A DNA stretch of 64,000 bases from Sphingomonas populi. GTDB taxonomy: Bacteria; Pseudomonadota; Alphaproteobacteria; Sphingomonadales; Sphingomonadaceae. Every line of letters begins with the position of its first letter. The stretch's first letter is position 1. Positions 30,141 to 38,573 of the stretch are shown piece by piece. Where the stretch lies: contig NZ_SGIS01000011.1 in assembly GCF_004208535.1 (NCBI RefSeq), positions 61,489-125,488 of the forward strand, written 5' to 3'. The translations under genes and the position numbers were made by a program. Under the pieces are notes generated by a model. It had not been told where the DNA came from and searched no databases. It was given only the letters and a program-made list of their open reading frames with translations.

Positions 30141-30509
30141 ATGATCCAGATGCAGTCCAATCTCGAGGTCGCTGACAACAGCGGCGCGAAGCGGGTCATG
30201 TGCATCAAGGTGCTTGGGGGTTCCAAGCGTCGGGTTGCAGGCGTCGGCGACATCATCGTCGTCAGCGTGAAGGAGGCCGCACCGCGCGGCCGTGTCAAGA
30301 AGGGCGACGTGCATCGTGCCGTCATCGTGCGCACTGCGAAGGACATTCGCCGCGCCGACGGTTCGGTGATCCGCTTCGACGGCAACGCTGCGGTGCTGGT
30401 CAACAAGAACGAGGAGCCGATCGGCACCCGTATCTTTGGCCCAGTCGTGCGCGAACTGCGCGGCAAGAAGCACATGAAGATCATCTCGCTCGCGCCGGAG
30501 GTGCTGTAA
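30141..30509 (+). CDS. rplN: 50S ribosomal protein L14
   Basis: 122 residues, the standard length. L14 forms intersubunit bridges to 16S helix 14. It begins [20 protein letters not shown] and ends [12 protein letters not shown]. In E. coli rplN opens the spc operon. Here it follows rpsQ after 59 bases. The stop overlaps rplX (TAATG). Confidence 0.97.
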   Translation: MIQMQSNLEVADNSGAKRVMCIKVLGGSKRRVAGVGDIIVVSVKEAAPRGRVKKGDVHRAVIVRTAKDIRRADGSVIRFDGNAAVLVNKNEEPIGTRIFGPVVRELRGKKHMKIISLAPEVL

Positions 30510-30826
30510 TGGCCGCCGCAAAGATCAAGAAGGGTGACCGCGTGATCGTCCTGTCCGGCAAGGACAAGGGCCGCACCGGCGAAGTGACGCAGGCGTTCCC
30601 GAAGGACGGCAAGGTCGTCGTCTCGGGCATCAACGTCCACGTCCGCCACACCAAGCCGACCCAGGGCGACCCGCAGGGCGGCCTGAAGCGTTCGGAAGCG
30701 CCGCTCGACGTTTCGAACGTCGCGCACGTTACCGCCGACGGCAAGCCGACGCGCGTCCGTTTCGAGACGCAGGACGGCAAGAAGGTCCGCGTCGCCGTCA
30801 AGACCGGGGAGAAGATCAGTGGCTGA
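30509..30826 (+). CDS. rplX: 50S ribosomal protein L24
   Basis: 105 residues from the ATG at 30509, which shares one base with the rplN stop. L24 starts large-subunit assembly. The KOW motif [20 protein letters not shown] (about 7-26) is clear. The stop lies eight bases inside rplE. Confidence 0.96.
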   Translation: MAAAKIKKGDRVIVLSGKDKGRTGEVTQAFPKDGKVVVSGINVHVRHTKPTQGDPQGGLKRSEAPLDVSNVAHVTADGKPTRVRFETQDGKKVRVAVKTGEKISG

Positions 30827-31400
30827 TGCCTATAAGCCCCGGATGAAGGGCATCTATGACGACAAGATCGTCAAGGCGATGACCGAGAAGTTCGGCTACA
30901 AGAACGCGATGGAAGTTCCGCGCATCGACAAGATCGTCCTGAACATGGGCGTTGGCGAAGCGACGCAGGACAAGAAGAAGGTCGACAAGGCGGCTACCGA
31001 AATGGAGCTGATCGCCGGCCAGAAGCCCGTCGTCACCAAGGCGAAGAAGTCGATCGCGCAGTTCAAGCTGCGTGAAGGCATGCCGATCGGCGTGAAGGTC
31101 ACGCTGCGTCGCGAGCGCATGTACGAGTTCCTCGATCGCTTCATCACGATCGCCCTGCCGCGCGTCCGCGATTTCCGTGGGCTGAACGACAAGAGCTTCG
31201 ACGGACGCGGCAACTATGCCTGCGGCCTGAAGGAGCAGTTGATCTTCCCGGAAATCAGCTACGACCAGGTCGATCAGATCCGTGGCATGGACGTGATCGT
31301 CGCGACGACCGCGAAGACCGACGACGAGGCGCGCGAGCTGCTCCGTCTGTTCGGTTTCCCGTTCCCGATTGAAGCCGACGCAGAAAAGAAGGCGGCATAA
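30819..31400 (+). CDS. rplE: 50S ribosomal protein L5
   Basis: 193 residues, longer than E. coli (179) through both termini. L5 carries 5S rRNA and forms a bridge to the 30S head. It starts at a GTG overlapping rplX by eight bases ([20 protein letters not shown]). [11 protein letters not shown] and [16 protein letters not shown] are the family signatures. Confidence 0.97.
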   Translation: MADAYKPRMKGIYDDKIVKAMTEKFGYKNAMEVPRIDKIVLNMGVGEATQDKKKVDKAATEMELIAGQKPVVTKAKKSIAQFKLREGMPIGVKVTLRRERMYEFLDRFITIALPRVRDFRGLNDKSFDGRGNYACGLKEQLIFPEISYDQVDQIRGMDVIVATTAKTDDEARELLRLFGFPFPIEADAEKKAA

Positions 31401-31401
31401 G

Positions 31402-31707
31402 ATGGCAAAGCTGAGTTCGATCAACAAGAACGAGCGCCGTAAGCTGCTCGTCAAGAAGTACGCCGGCCGCTATGCGAAGCTGAAGGCGATCGCCGCCGAC
31501 GCGACGCTCGATGATGGCGAGCGCATGATCGCGCGCCTGAAGATGGCCGAGATTCCGCGCAACGGCAATCCGACGCGCATTCGCAACCGGTGCGAGCTGA
31601 CGGGTCGTCCCCGCGCTTACTACCGCAAGTTCCGCCTCTGCCGCGTGCAGCTTCGCGATCTGGCCAACAAGGGCATGATCCCGGGCGTCACGAAGTCGAG
31701 CTGGTAA
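31402..31707 (+). CDS. rpsN: 30S ribosomal protein S14
   Basis: 101 residues from the ATG at 31402, one base after rplE. This is the zinc-free long form: the CxxC pairs of the short form are absent ([20 protein letters not shown]). S14 lies in the 30S head. The first codons of a longer upstream frame overlap rplE and are not conserved. Confidence 0.96.
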   Translation: MAKLSSINKNERRKLLVKKYAGRYAKLKAIAADATLDDGERMIARLKMAEIPRNGNPTRIRNRCELTGRPRAYYRKFRLCRVQLRDLANKGMIPGVTKSSW

Positions 31708-31717
31708 GGATCACGAG

Positions 31718-32113
31718 ATGGCATTGACCGATCCCCTGGGTGATATGCTCACCCGCATCCGCAACGGCCAGCGCGCGCGCAAGGACTCGGTCCTGACGCC
31801 GGGCTCCAAGTTGCGTGTCCGCGTGCTCGACGTGCTCCAGCGCGAAGGCTACATTCGTGGCTATAGCGAAGAGCAGATGGGCCCTGCGGCCGGCATCCGC
31901 ATCGAGCTGAAGTATTTCGAGGGTCAGCCCGCGATCAAGCATGTCGCGCGCGTCTCCAAGCCGGGCCGCCGCGTCTATTCGGGTTCGACCGAACTGCCGC
32001 GGGTCATGAACGGCCTCGGCATCACGATCGTTTCGACGCCGAAGGGTGTTCTGTCAGACGCGGAAGCGCGCGAGCAGAACGTCGGCGGCGAAGTGCTGGC
32101 GGAGGTATTCTGA
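31718..32113 (+). CDS. rpsH: 30S ribosomal protein S8
   Basis: 131 residues. S8 binds the central 16S domain and, in E. coli, represses the spc operon. It begins [20 protein letters not shown] and ends with the conserved ISTPKGVL-like stretch ([20 protein letters not shown]). The stop overlaps the rplF start by one base (TGATG). Confidence 0.97.
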   Translation: MALTDPLGDMLTRIRNGQRARKDSVLTPGSKLRVRVLDVLQREGYIRGYSEEQMGPAAGIRIELKYFEGQPAIKHVARVSKPGRRVYSGSTELPRVMNGLGITIVSTPKGVLSDAEAREQNVGGEVLAEVF

Positions 32114-32646
32114 TGAGCCGCATCGGTAAAAAGCCGGTCGCGATCCCAAGCGGTGTTACCGCGACGATCGACGGCGGCAAGCTCAACGTGAAGGGGCCTA
32201 AGGGCACCCTCCACCTCGCGCTTCGTGAAGAGATCACCTACACGCTCGAGGACGACGGCATTTCGGTGCAGCCGGCCAATGACAGCAAGGCGGCGCGTGC
32301 CTTCTGGGGCATGCAGCGCACGATGGTGCAGAACCTCGTCACCGGCGTGACGACGGGCTTCACCAAGAAGCTGCTGATCAACGGCGTGGGTTACCGCGCC
32401 GCCGCGCAGGGCAAGGTGCTCAACCTGAAGCTCGGCTACAGCCATGACGTCAACATCGACGTGCCCGAGGGTCTTGAGGTCAAGACCCCGGACAACACGA
32501 CGGTCGAGATTTCGGGTGCCGACAAGCAGAAGGTCGGCCAGCTCGCCGCAGAGGTCCGTCGCTGGCGTAAGCCCGAGCCGTACAAGGGCAAGGGCATCAA
32601 GTACGACGGCGAGTTCATCTTCCGCAAGGAAGGGAAAAAGAAGTAA
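32113..32646 (+). CDS. rplF: 50S ribosomal protein L6
   Basis: 177 residues, the standard length, with the duplicated alpha/beta fold. The conserved C-terminal stretch is [19 protein letters not shown]6 lies by the factor-binding site. It begins [20 protein letters not shown]. The TAATG overlap with rplR suggests coupling. Confidence 0.97.
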   Translation: MSRIGKKPVAIPSGVTATIDGGKLNVKGPKGTLHLALREEITYTLEDDGISVQPANDSKAARAFWGMQRTMVQNLVTGVTTGFTKKLLINGVGYRAAAQGKVLNLKLGYSHDVNIDVPEGLEVKTPDNTTVEISGADKQKVGQLAAEVRRWRKPEPYKGKGIKYDGEFIFRKEGKKK

Positions 32647-33005
32647 TGTCGACCAAGGGTATGTCTCTCTTCGAGAAGCGGCGTCGCCGCAACCGTTCCG
32701 CGCTTCGTGCGCGCAGCGGAGGCCGGCCGCGCCTTTCGGTGCATCGCTCGGGCAAGCACATCTACGCGCAGGTGATCGACGATGCGGAAGGCCGCACCAT
32801 CGCTTCTGCCTCGACGTTGGAAAAGGACGTGCGCGGCACGTCCGGCGCCAACATCGACGCTGCGACGGCAGTCGGCACGCGGCTCGCCGAGGCGGCGAAG
32901 GCCGCTGGCGTGACGCAGGTCGTGTTCGATCGCGGCGGCTTCCTGTTCCACGGACGCGTCAAGGCGCTGGCGACTGCCGCGCGTGAAGCCGGATTGGAGT
33001 TTTAA
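32646..33005 (+). CDS. rplR: 50S ribosomal protein L18
   Basis: 119 residues. L18 binds 5S rRNA with L5. It begins [20 protein letters not shown] with the usual basic arm, then [18 protein letters not shown] and the C-terminal [16 protein letters not shown]. It lies two bases before rpsE. Confidence 0.96.
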   Translation: MSTKGMSLFEKRRRRNRSALRARSGGRPRLSVHRSGKHIYAQVIDDAEGRTIASASTLEKDVRGTSGANIDAATAVGTRLAEAAKAAGVTQVVFDRGGFLFHGRVKALATAAREAGLEF

Positions 33006-33007
33006 GA

Positions 33008-33739
33008 ATGGCTGACGAAATCCCCCAGACCGGCGCTCCGGTCGAGGCCGGCAGCGCTCCTGCCGGTGATGCGCCGCAGAACCGTGGTCCGCGTGGCGGC
33101 CGTGGTCGTGGCGGCCCTCCGGGCGGTGGCAACAACCGTGGCGGTCGCGACAATCGCGGCGGTCGCGATAACCGTGGCCGTGGCGGCCCCGGTGGCGCCG
33201 ACGACGGTGGCGAAGAGCTGATCGAGAAGCTGGTTCACATCAACCGCGTCTCGAAGACGGTGAAGGGCGGCAAGCGCTTCGGCTTCGCGGCGCTCGTCGT
33301 CGTCGGTGACGGCAAGGGCCGGGTCGGCTTCGGTCATGGCAAGGCGCGCGAAGTGCCGGAAGCCATCTCGAAGGCGACGGCCGCTGCCAAGAAGGCGATG
33401 GTCCGCGTTCCGCTCAAGGAAGGCCGCACGCTGCACCATGACGGCAACGGTCACTTCGGTGCCGGTCTCGTCACGCTGCGTTCGGCGCCGCAGGGCACCG
33501 GCATCATCGCGGGTGGCCCGATGCGCGCCGTCTTCGAATCGCTCGGCGTTGCCGACGTGGTGACGAAGTCGGTCGGCACGTCCAACCCGTACAACATGAT
33601 CCGCGCAACCTTCGAGGCGCTGACCTCGCAGACCAGCCCCAAGGCTGTCGCGCAGCGTCGTGGCAAGAAGATCGCCGATCTGCTGGGCCGTGGCGGTTCA
33701 CAGACCGCCGAGGCTGATGCCGCGGCTGTGGTGGAGTAA
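33008..33739 (+). CDS. rpsE: 30S ribosomal protein S5 with RGG-rich N-terminal extension
   Basis: 243 residues. S5 helps decoding accuracy and surrounds the mRNA entry. The conserved body starts at [20 protein letters not shown] (about 69-88), followed by [20 protein letters not shown]. Compared with E. coli S5 there are about 60 extra N-terminal residues. These are rich in Gly, Arg and Asn with RGG and RDNRGG repeats (about 26-62), an RNA-binding, disordered-looking tail. The reading frame and a ribosome binding site at the annotated start support translation of the tail. Confidence 0.96.
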   Translation: MADEIPQTGAPVEAGSAPAGDAPQNRGPRGGRGRGGPPGGGNNRGGRDNRGGRDNRGRGGPGGADDGGEELIEKLVHINRVSKTVKGGKRFGFAALVVVGDGKGRVGFGHGKAREVPEAISKATAAAKKAMVRVPLKEGRTLHHDGNGHFGAGLVTLRSAPQGTGIIAGGPMRAVFESLGVADVVTKSVGTSNPYNMIRATFEALTSQTSPKAVAQRRGKKIADLLGRGGSQTAEADAAAVVE

Positions 33740-33745
33740 GACACG

Positions 33746-33922
33746 ATGGCAACCATCAAGATCACGCAGACCGGCTCGCCGATCCGCCGCGAGAAGGATC
33801 AGCGCGCGACGCTGATCGGTCTCGGCCTCAACAAGATGCACAAGACGCGCGAACTGGAAGATACCCCCGAGGTTCGGGGCATGATCCGAAAGGTCGCGCA
33901 TATGGTGAAGATCGAAGCGTAA
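33746..33922 (+). CDS. rpmD: 50S ribosomal protein L30
   Basis: 58 residues, beginning [20 protein letters not shown] and ending [33 protein letters not shown] is the L30 signature. It lies six bases after rpsE. A 173-base gap with two hairpins separates it from rplO. Confidence 0.96.
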   Translation: MATIKITQTGSPIRREKDQRATLIGLGLNKMHKTRELEDTPEVRGMIRKVAHMVKIEA

Positions 33923-33950
33923 GCTTCCCTCTGCATCGACAATAGGGAAG

Positions 33951-33976
33951 GGCCGTCACATCCGTGGCGGCCTTTT
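33951..33976 (+). terminator. terminator-like hairpin after rpmD
   Basis: GGCCGTCAC (33951-33959) pairs with GTGGCGGCC (33964-33972) with one G-T pair, and TTTTCTGT follows. Inside the spc block, it is a candidate partial terminator that lowers expression of rplO-secY relative to the upstream ribosomal genes. Confidence 0.6.
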
Positions 33977-34022
33977 CTGTGTAAGGCTGCGGTGTTCTTC
34001 GCGGCCCAGAAACAGCGTGACA

Positions 34023-34054
34023 AAGGCGGTGCGTCTCGTTAGACGCTCCGCCTT
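34023..34054 (+). other. strong hairpin upstream of rplO
   Basis: A 14-base arm AAGGCGGTGCGTCT (34023-34036) pairs with AGACGCTCCGCCTT (34041-34054), one mismatch, around a CGTT loop. It is followed by CTATTCC rather than a T-run. It is the second hairpin of the rpmD-rplO gap and may be an attenuator, a processing site or a binding site for a regulatory ribosomal protein. Confidence 0.5.
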
Positions 34055-34095
34055 CTATTCCATCAGCGCGACAAAAGCGAAAGCGAGTGCATCCC

Positions 34096-34647
34096 ATGAA
34101 GTTGAACGAAATCCGCGACAACGCGGGCGCCCGTAAGTCGAAAATGCGTGTCGGCCGTGGTATCGGTTCCGGCAAGGGCAAGACCGCCGGACGCGGCCAA
34201 AAGGGCCAGAAGAGCCGTGAGGGCGTCAGCATCGCCGGCTTCGAAGGCGGCCAGATGCCGCTCCACATGCGTCTGCCGAAGCGCGGCTTCAACAACATCT
34301 TCGCCAAGGATTATGCCGAGGTGAACCTCGGCGCAATCCAGAAGGCGGTCGACGCCGGCAAGATCGCCGCTGGCGCATCGCTCGATCACGAGTCGCTCAA
34401 GGCCGCTGGCCTCGCGCGCGGTGGCAAGGATGGCGTCCGTTTGCTCGGCAAGGGCGAACTGACCACCTCGCTGACCTTCACCGTCGCTGGCGCGTCGAAG
34501 GGCGCGATCGAAGCAGTCGAGAAGGCTGGCGGTTCGGTTTCGGTGATCGCGGTCGTTCCCGCCGCTGAGAAGGCTGCCGCTAAGAAGGGCGTCAAGTACC
34601 GCGAGCGCAAGGCCGACAAGGCCGCCAAGATCGCCGCCAACGCGTGA
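34096..34647 (+). CDS. rplO: 50S ribosomal protein L15
   Basis: 183 residues from the ATG at 34096 ([20 protein letters not shown]). L15 is a late assembly protein. Gly-rich [20 protein letters not shown] is the family signature. It has a basic/alanine-rich C-terminal tail of about 30 residues ([20 protein letters not shown]) beyond the E. coli length. Followed by two hairpins and secY. Confidence 0.97.
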   Translation: MKLNEIRDNAGARKSKMRVGRGIGSGKGKTAGRGQKGQKSREGVSIAGFEGGQMPLHMRLPKRGFNNIFAKDYAEVNLGAIQKAVDAGKIAAGASLDHESLKAAGLARGGKDGVRLLGKGELTTSLTFTVAGASKGAIEAVEKAGGSVSVIAVVPAAEKAAAKKGVKYRERKADKAAKIAANA

Positions 34648-34654
34648 TCTTTAT

Positions 34655-34682
34655 GCCCCGTCGCGGCCAAACGCGACGGGGC
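34655..34682 (+). other. hairpin after rplO
   Basis: GCCCCGTCGCG (34655-34665) pairs perfectly with CGCGACGGGGC (34672-34682) over a six-base loop, six bases after the rplO stop. No T-run follows. It probably protects the 3' end or takes part in processing. Confidence 0.5.
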
Positions 34683-34747
34683 GAACGTGGCGCGGGAACG
34701 CTCCCGACCACAATCGCGCTAGGCAACCCCAAACGCATGACTATATG

Positions 34748-34784
34748 AGCGGCGGGGCGGTTAAACGCTTTCCGCCGCTTTTGT
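34748..34784 (+). terminator. terminator-like hairpin upstream of secY
   Basis: AGCGGCGG (34748-34755) pairs with CCGCCGCT (34772-34779), and TTTGTTT follows. It lies 34 bases before the secY start, a position suited to attenuation of secY-adk. Confidence 0.5.
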
Positions 34785-34817
34785 TTCCTACGACCGTAGT
34801 TCGGGACGATTTCCAGC

Positions 34818-36182
34818 ATGGCATCCGCAGCCGACCAGATGGCATCCAGCATCAGCCTGTCGAAGTTCGCACAGGCGACCGATCTCAAGAAGCGCCTTTG
34901 GTTCACGATCGGCGCGCTGATCGTTTTCCGGCTGCTCAGCTATGTGCCGCTGCCGGGCATCGACCCGACCGCGCTCAGCCAGCTCTCGCAATCGACGAGC
35001 GGCGGCGTGCTCGATTTCTTCAATGCGTTTTCGGGCGGCTCGCTCAAGCGCATGAGTCTGACCGCGCTCGGCGTGATGCCCTACATCACCGCCTCGATCG
35101 TGATCCAGCTCGCCACCTCGCTGTCGCCGACGCTGGCGGCGATCAAGAAGGAAGGCGAGAGCGGGCGCAAGCGCCTCAACCAATACACCCGCTACGGCAC
35201 GGTCGCGCTGACGGCGGTGCAGGGCTATTTCATCGCGGTTGGCTTGGAGACGCTCGGCGCCAACCAGGGCGTTCAGGCGGTGGTCGATCCCGGCATGATG
35301 TTCCGCGTCGCCGCGGTTATCTCGCTGATCGGCGGCACGATGTTCCTGATGTGGATTGGTGAGCAGATCACCAGCCGGGGCATCGGCAACGGCATGTCGC
35401 TCATCATCATGGCCGGCATCGTCGCCAACCTGCCGACCACGCTGTACAATCTGTTCGAGGGTGGCCGGTCGGGCAATCTCGACGGCTTCCGCATCGTCGG
35501 CATCATCGTCGCGGTGGTAGGGCTGGTGTTGTTCATCTGCTTCATGGAGCGCGCCCAGCGCCGCATCCTGATCCAATACCCCAAGCGCCAGACCCAGCGC
35601 GGCATGCAGGCCGATCGCAGCCATCTGCCGCTCAAGATCAACACCGCCGGCGTGATCCCGCCGATCTTCGCCTCGTCGCTACTGCTGATGCCGCTGACGA
35701 TCATGCAGTTCGCCGGCAAGCGCGTCGAGGGCAATAGCTGGTGGAGCGACGTCATCCTGACGCTCAACCAGTATCTCCAGCACGGTTCGCCGGTCTACAT
35801 GCTGCTCTATGGCGCGGGCATCATCTTCTTCTCGTTCTTCTACACCGCGGTTGTGTTCAACCCCGAGGAGACGGCGGACAATCTGAAGCGCTACGGTGGT
35901 TTCATTCCCGGCATCCGGCCCGGCAAAAACACCGAAATCTATTTCGATTATGTGCTGACGCGCATCACCGTGATCGGTGCGGGCTATCTGGCGATCATCT
36001 GTCTGCTGCCCGAAGAGCTCGTGTCGATGCTCCAGATTCCCTTTTATCTGGGCGGGACCAGCCTGCTGATCGTGGTGAACGTGACGATGGACACGGTGAC
36101 TCAGATCCAGAGCCACTTGCTTGCGCATCAATATGGCGATCTAATCAAGAAATCGAAGCTGAAGGGCGGCCGCCTGCGTTAA
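34818..36182 (+). CDS. secY: preprotein translocase channel subunit SecY
   Basis: 454 residues with ten membrane helices. SecY forms the protein-conducting channel with SecE and SecG. Features: RLLSYVPLPGIDP (after TM1), plug region around GSLKRMSLTALGVMPYITAS, cytoplasmic loop KRQTQRGMQADRSHLPLKIN, and FNPEETADNLKRYGGFIPGIRPG of the C-terminal half. Standard member. It is followed by adk after 34 bases. Confidence 0.98.
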   Translation: MASAADQMASSISLSKFAQATDLKKRLWFTIGALIVFRLLSYVPLPGIDPTALSQLSQSTSGGVLDFFNAFSGGSLKRMSLTALGVMPYITASIVIQLATSLSPTLAAIKKEGESGRKRLNQYTRYGTVALTAVQGYFIAVGLETLGANQGVQAVVDPGMMFRVAAVISLIGGTMFLMWIGEQITSRGIGNGMSLIIMAGIVANLPTTLYNLFEGGRSGNLDGFRIVGIIVAVVGLVLFICFMERAQRRILIQYPKRQTQRGMQADRSHLPLKINTAGVIPPIFASSLLLMPLTIMQFAGKRVEGNSWWSDVILTLNQYLQHGSPVYMLLYGAGIIFFSFFYTAVVFNPEETADNLKRYGGFIPGIRPGKNTEIYFDYVLTRITVIGAGYLAIICLLPEELVSMLQIPFYLGGTSLLIVVNVTMDTVTQIQSHLLAHQYGDLIKKSKLKGGRLR

Positions 36183-36216
36183 GCGGGGCGGGGTAGAGAA
36201 TAGGGGACGGACACTC

Positions 36217-36864
36217 GTGAACATCATTCTGCTTGGCCCGCCGGGAGCGGGCAAGGGCACGCAAGCGAGCCGGCTTGAGACGACGCGCGGGATGGTGCAA
36301 TTGTCGACGGGCGACATGCTCCGCGCGGCGCGCAAGGCCGATACGCCGCTTGGGGCTCAGGTTGCGGCAGTGATGGACTCGGGCGCGCTCGTCTCCGACG
36401 AGATCGTCTCGGCGCTGATCGACGACAAGCTCGGCACGCTGTCGCCCGATCAGGGCACGATCTTCGACGGCTATCCGCGCACCGCAGCGCAGGCCGAATC
36501 GCTCGACGCGATCCTCGCGCAGCATGGCCGCAAGCTCGATACGGTGATCGAACTCGACGTGAACGAGGATGCGCTCGTTGAGCGGATCGTCGGTCGCTAC
36601 ACCTGCGCCAAATGCAGTGCGGGCTATCACGATCATTTCAAGCAGCCCGCCGTGGCCGGGGTGTGCGACGTGTGCGGCTCGACCGAGTTCAAGCGCCGCC
36701 CCGACGACAATGAAGAGACCGTCCGCACCCGCATGGCCGAATATCGCGCCAAGACGCTGCCGATCCTGCCGCTCTACGAAGCGCGTGGCATCGTCGCCAA
36801 GGTCGATGGCATGGCCGATATCGACGACGTGAGCGCGCAGATCGCCGGCGTGCTCGACCGATAA
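36217..36864 (+). CDS. adk: adenylate kinase, zinc-LID type
   Basis: 215 residues from a GTG. It interconverts ATP + AMP and two ADP. P-loop GPPGAGKGTQ (7-16), AMP-binding LSTGDMLRAA, FDGYPRT (83-89), and a LID domain with Cys130/Cys133 and Cys150/Cys153 that should bind zinc. AGGGGAC precedes the start. In most relatives rpsM follows directly. Here a methyltransferase on the other strand and a two-component system intervene. Confidence 0.97.
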   Translation: MNIILLGPPGAGKGTQASRLETTRGMVQLSTGDMLRAARKADTPLGAQVAAVMDSGALVSDEIVSALIDDKLGTLSPDQGTIFDGYPRTAAQAESLDAILAQHGRKLDTVIELDVNEDALVERIVGRYTCAKCSAGYHDHFKQPAVAGVCDVCGSTEFKRRPDDNEETVRTRMAEYRAKTLPILPLYEARGIVAKVDGMADIDDVSAQIAGVLDR

Positions 36865-36888
36865 CGGCCGGCACTTGCCAACCGGGCG

Positions 36889-37584
36889 TTAGAACGCGCG
36901 CGACCCGGCTGCGCCTTCGGTCGTCAGCAGGAACTGCGGATCGGATGATGTAGCCGGGCGCTCGGGAAAGTGCCTGTCCCATTTGCCGTGCTGCCGCGAC
37001 GCGATCGCGAAGGTGTAGACCGCTGCGTTCGGTTCCTGCGTCCACGAGAGATACAACAGCTCGAACCCCTCTTCTTCGAACAGCCGCGTGGTCGATTGCG
37101 GCGAGAACCGCCAGTAATCGCCGTAATCGGCATGTTGCGGCTGGAGCCACGGCAGCACGATGATGACGATGTCGGACGACATCGCGCAGAGGTTGTGGAA
37201 CGCGCGTCGGAAGTCCCAGATGTGTTCCAGCGTCGTGTGGTTGAAGACGGTGGCGAACTTCCCAGACAAATCGGGCGGCAGATCGGCCTCCAGATCGAGA
37301 AAGATCTCATTGTCCGCGCCCTGCAGCGTGCCCTGATCGGTTCCGTAGTTGGTGATGCTCCACGACGAGGCCGAAGGGAAATAGCTTCGGTAAAAGCCGC
37401 CCTCCTTGTCGCGATCCTCCCATGCACTCACGTTGACCGCAGCGCCTCCGAACAAAGGTGCGAAACGGCGCAACTCCGCGTTCGACCAGCGCCTCGGCAC
37501 GCTGAACGCGGCCGATGCGGAATCGCGCGGCAACAATCCGGCTCGGCGTGCGACATGTCGAACGATGGACGTAACGCCTGTCAT
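36889..37584 (-). CDS. class I SAM-dependent methyltransferase-like protein
   Basis: 231 residues. The middle and later part (DNEIFLDLEADLPPDLSGKF, then FNHTTLEHIWDFRRAFHNLC and VIIVLPWLQPQHAD) is the Methyltransf_11/23-like pattern after motif I, the substrate being unknown. The canonical glycine-rich motif I (DxGxGxG) is not obvious, as ITNYGTDQGTLQGADN stands near that place, so activity is uncertain. Such proteins often modify sugars or lipids. It is transcribed against adk and is flanked by an intergenic hairpin upstream. GGAGAGGAAG precedes its ATG. Confidence 0.7.
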   Translation of the reverse strand: MTGVTSIVRHVARRAGLLPRDSASAAFSVPRRWSNAELRRFAPLFGGAAVNVSAWEDRDKEGGFYRSYFPSASSWSITNYGTDQGTLQGADNEIFLDLEADLPPDLSGKFATVFNHTTLEHIWDFRRAFHNLCAMSSDIVIIVLPWLQPQHADYGDYWRFSPQSTTRLFEEEGFELLYLSWTQEPNAAVYTFAIASRQHGKWDRHFPERPATSSDPQFLLTTEGAAGSRAF

Positions 37585-37868
37585 GGCAAGCTTCCTCTCC
37601 TGCGTGGTATCAGAGGCGGCTACAGCGGCCGGGCCGGCGTGTCCGGCGGTTCTTCATCCGATCCGGTGGCAACGGCCACATGACAGCTTCGTCATCCTCG
37701 CTTCACCGAATCGCGCCCGCACTGCCGTTAGAAGCTTGGCATGGCTAATGTGCTTTGGCCGATACCATTTCCGAGATCGGCGTCCGCACTCCCGGGGGCG
37801 CCGTTGGCCGGCGGAAGGTTATCTTTCCGCCGGCCTCAATCCGTTCTAGGCTAGAGGGCCCGTCTGGA
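37585..37868. other. divergent intergenic region with 11-bp inverted repeat
   Basis: This gap divides the methyltransferase and the response regulator. GGCCGGCGGAA (37806-37816) and TTCCGCCGGCC (37825-37835) are exact inverted arms around an eight-base loop. There is no T-run, so it could be an operator (possibly autoregulatory for the OmpR-type regulator) or a repeat. No clear promoter boxes stand out. Confidence 0.45.
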
Positions 37869-38573
37869 ATGTCGCAGCCCATGACCCGCAAGATCCTGAT
37901 CGTCGAAGATGACGCCGCCACCGCCGCCTATCTGGCCAAGGGGCTGGGCGAGGCCGGCTTCTCGATCGAGACTGCGGTCGACGGGCGCGACGGGCTGTTC
38001 CTCGCCAGTGAGGGCATTTTCGATCTCGTCATCGCCGATCGGATGTTGCCGGGGCTCGACGGTTTGGCGATGATCGGTGCGATCCGCGCGGCGGGCATCC
38101 GCACGCCGGTGCTGATGCTCTCCGCGCTGGCGACGGTCGATGACCGCATCGACGGGCTGAAAGCGGGTGCCGACGATTATCTCTGCAAGCCGTTCTCCTT
38201 TGCCGAACTGTTCGCGCGGATCGAAGCGCTGCTGCGCCGGGTCGATCTCGCGGTATCCAAGAACCAGGTGACCAAGCTCAGCGTCGGCGATCTCGAGATC
38301 GACCTGCTCGCGCGCACGGTGACGCGCGAGGGGCGGGCTATCCCGCTTGGCGCGCGCGAATTCAACCTGCTCGAATATCTCGCGCGCCATGCCGGGCAGG
38401 TGGTGACGCGCACGATGATGCTGGAGAAGATCTGGAACTACCATTTCGATCCGGGCTCGAACGTGGTCGATGTCCATATCGGGCGGCTGAGACGCAAGAT
38501 CGAGGATGGCTTCCGCGCGCCGATCCTGCATACCGTGCGCGGTGCCGGATATCGACTCTCTGCCGACGGTTAA
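37869..38573 (+). CDS. OmpR/PhoB-family response regulator
   Basis: 234 residues from the ATG at 37869, with 37881 as an alternative. The receiver domain shows acidic pair Asp14-Asp15, phosphoacceptor Asp57 in FDLVIADRMLPGLDG, and Lys107 in LCKPFSFAEL. The winged helix-turn-helix output follows (LGAREFNLLEYLARHAGQVV, NVVDVHIGRLRRKIEDG, VRGAGYRLS). It binds DNA when phosphorylated. The kinase gene overlaps its 3' end, so they form a pair. The signal is unknown, as no target operon lies next to it. Confidence 0.93.
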   Translation: MSQPMTRKILIVEDDAATAAYLAKGLGEAGFSIETAVDGRDGLFLASEGIFDLVIADRMLPGLDGLAMIGAIRAAGIRTPVLMLSALATVDDRIDGLKAGADDYLCKPFSFAELFARIEALLRRVDLAVSKNQVTKLSVGDLEIDLLARTVTREGRAIPLGAREFNLLEYLARHAGQVVTRTMMLEKIWNYHFDPGSNVVDVHIGRLRRKIEDGFRAPILHTVRGAGYRLSADG

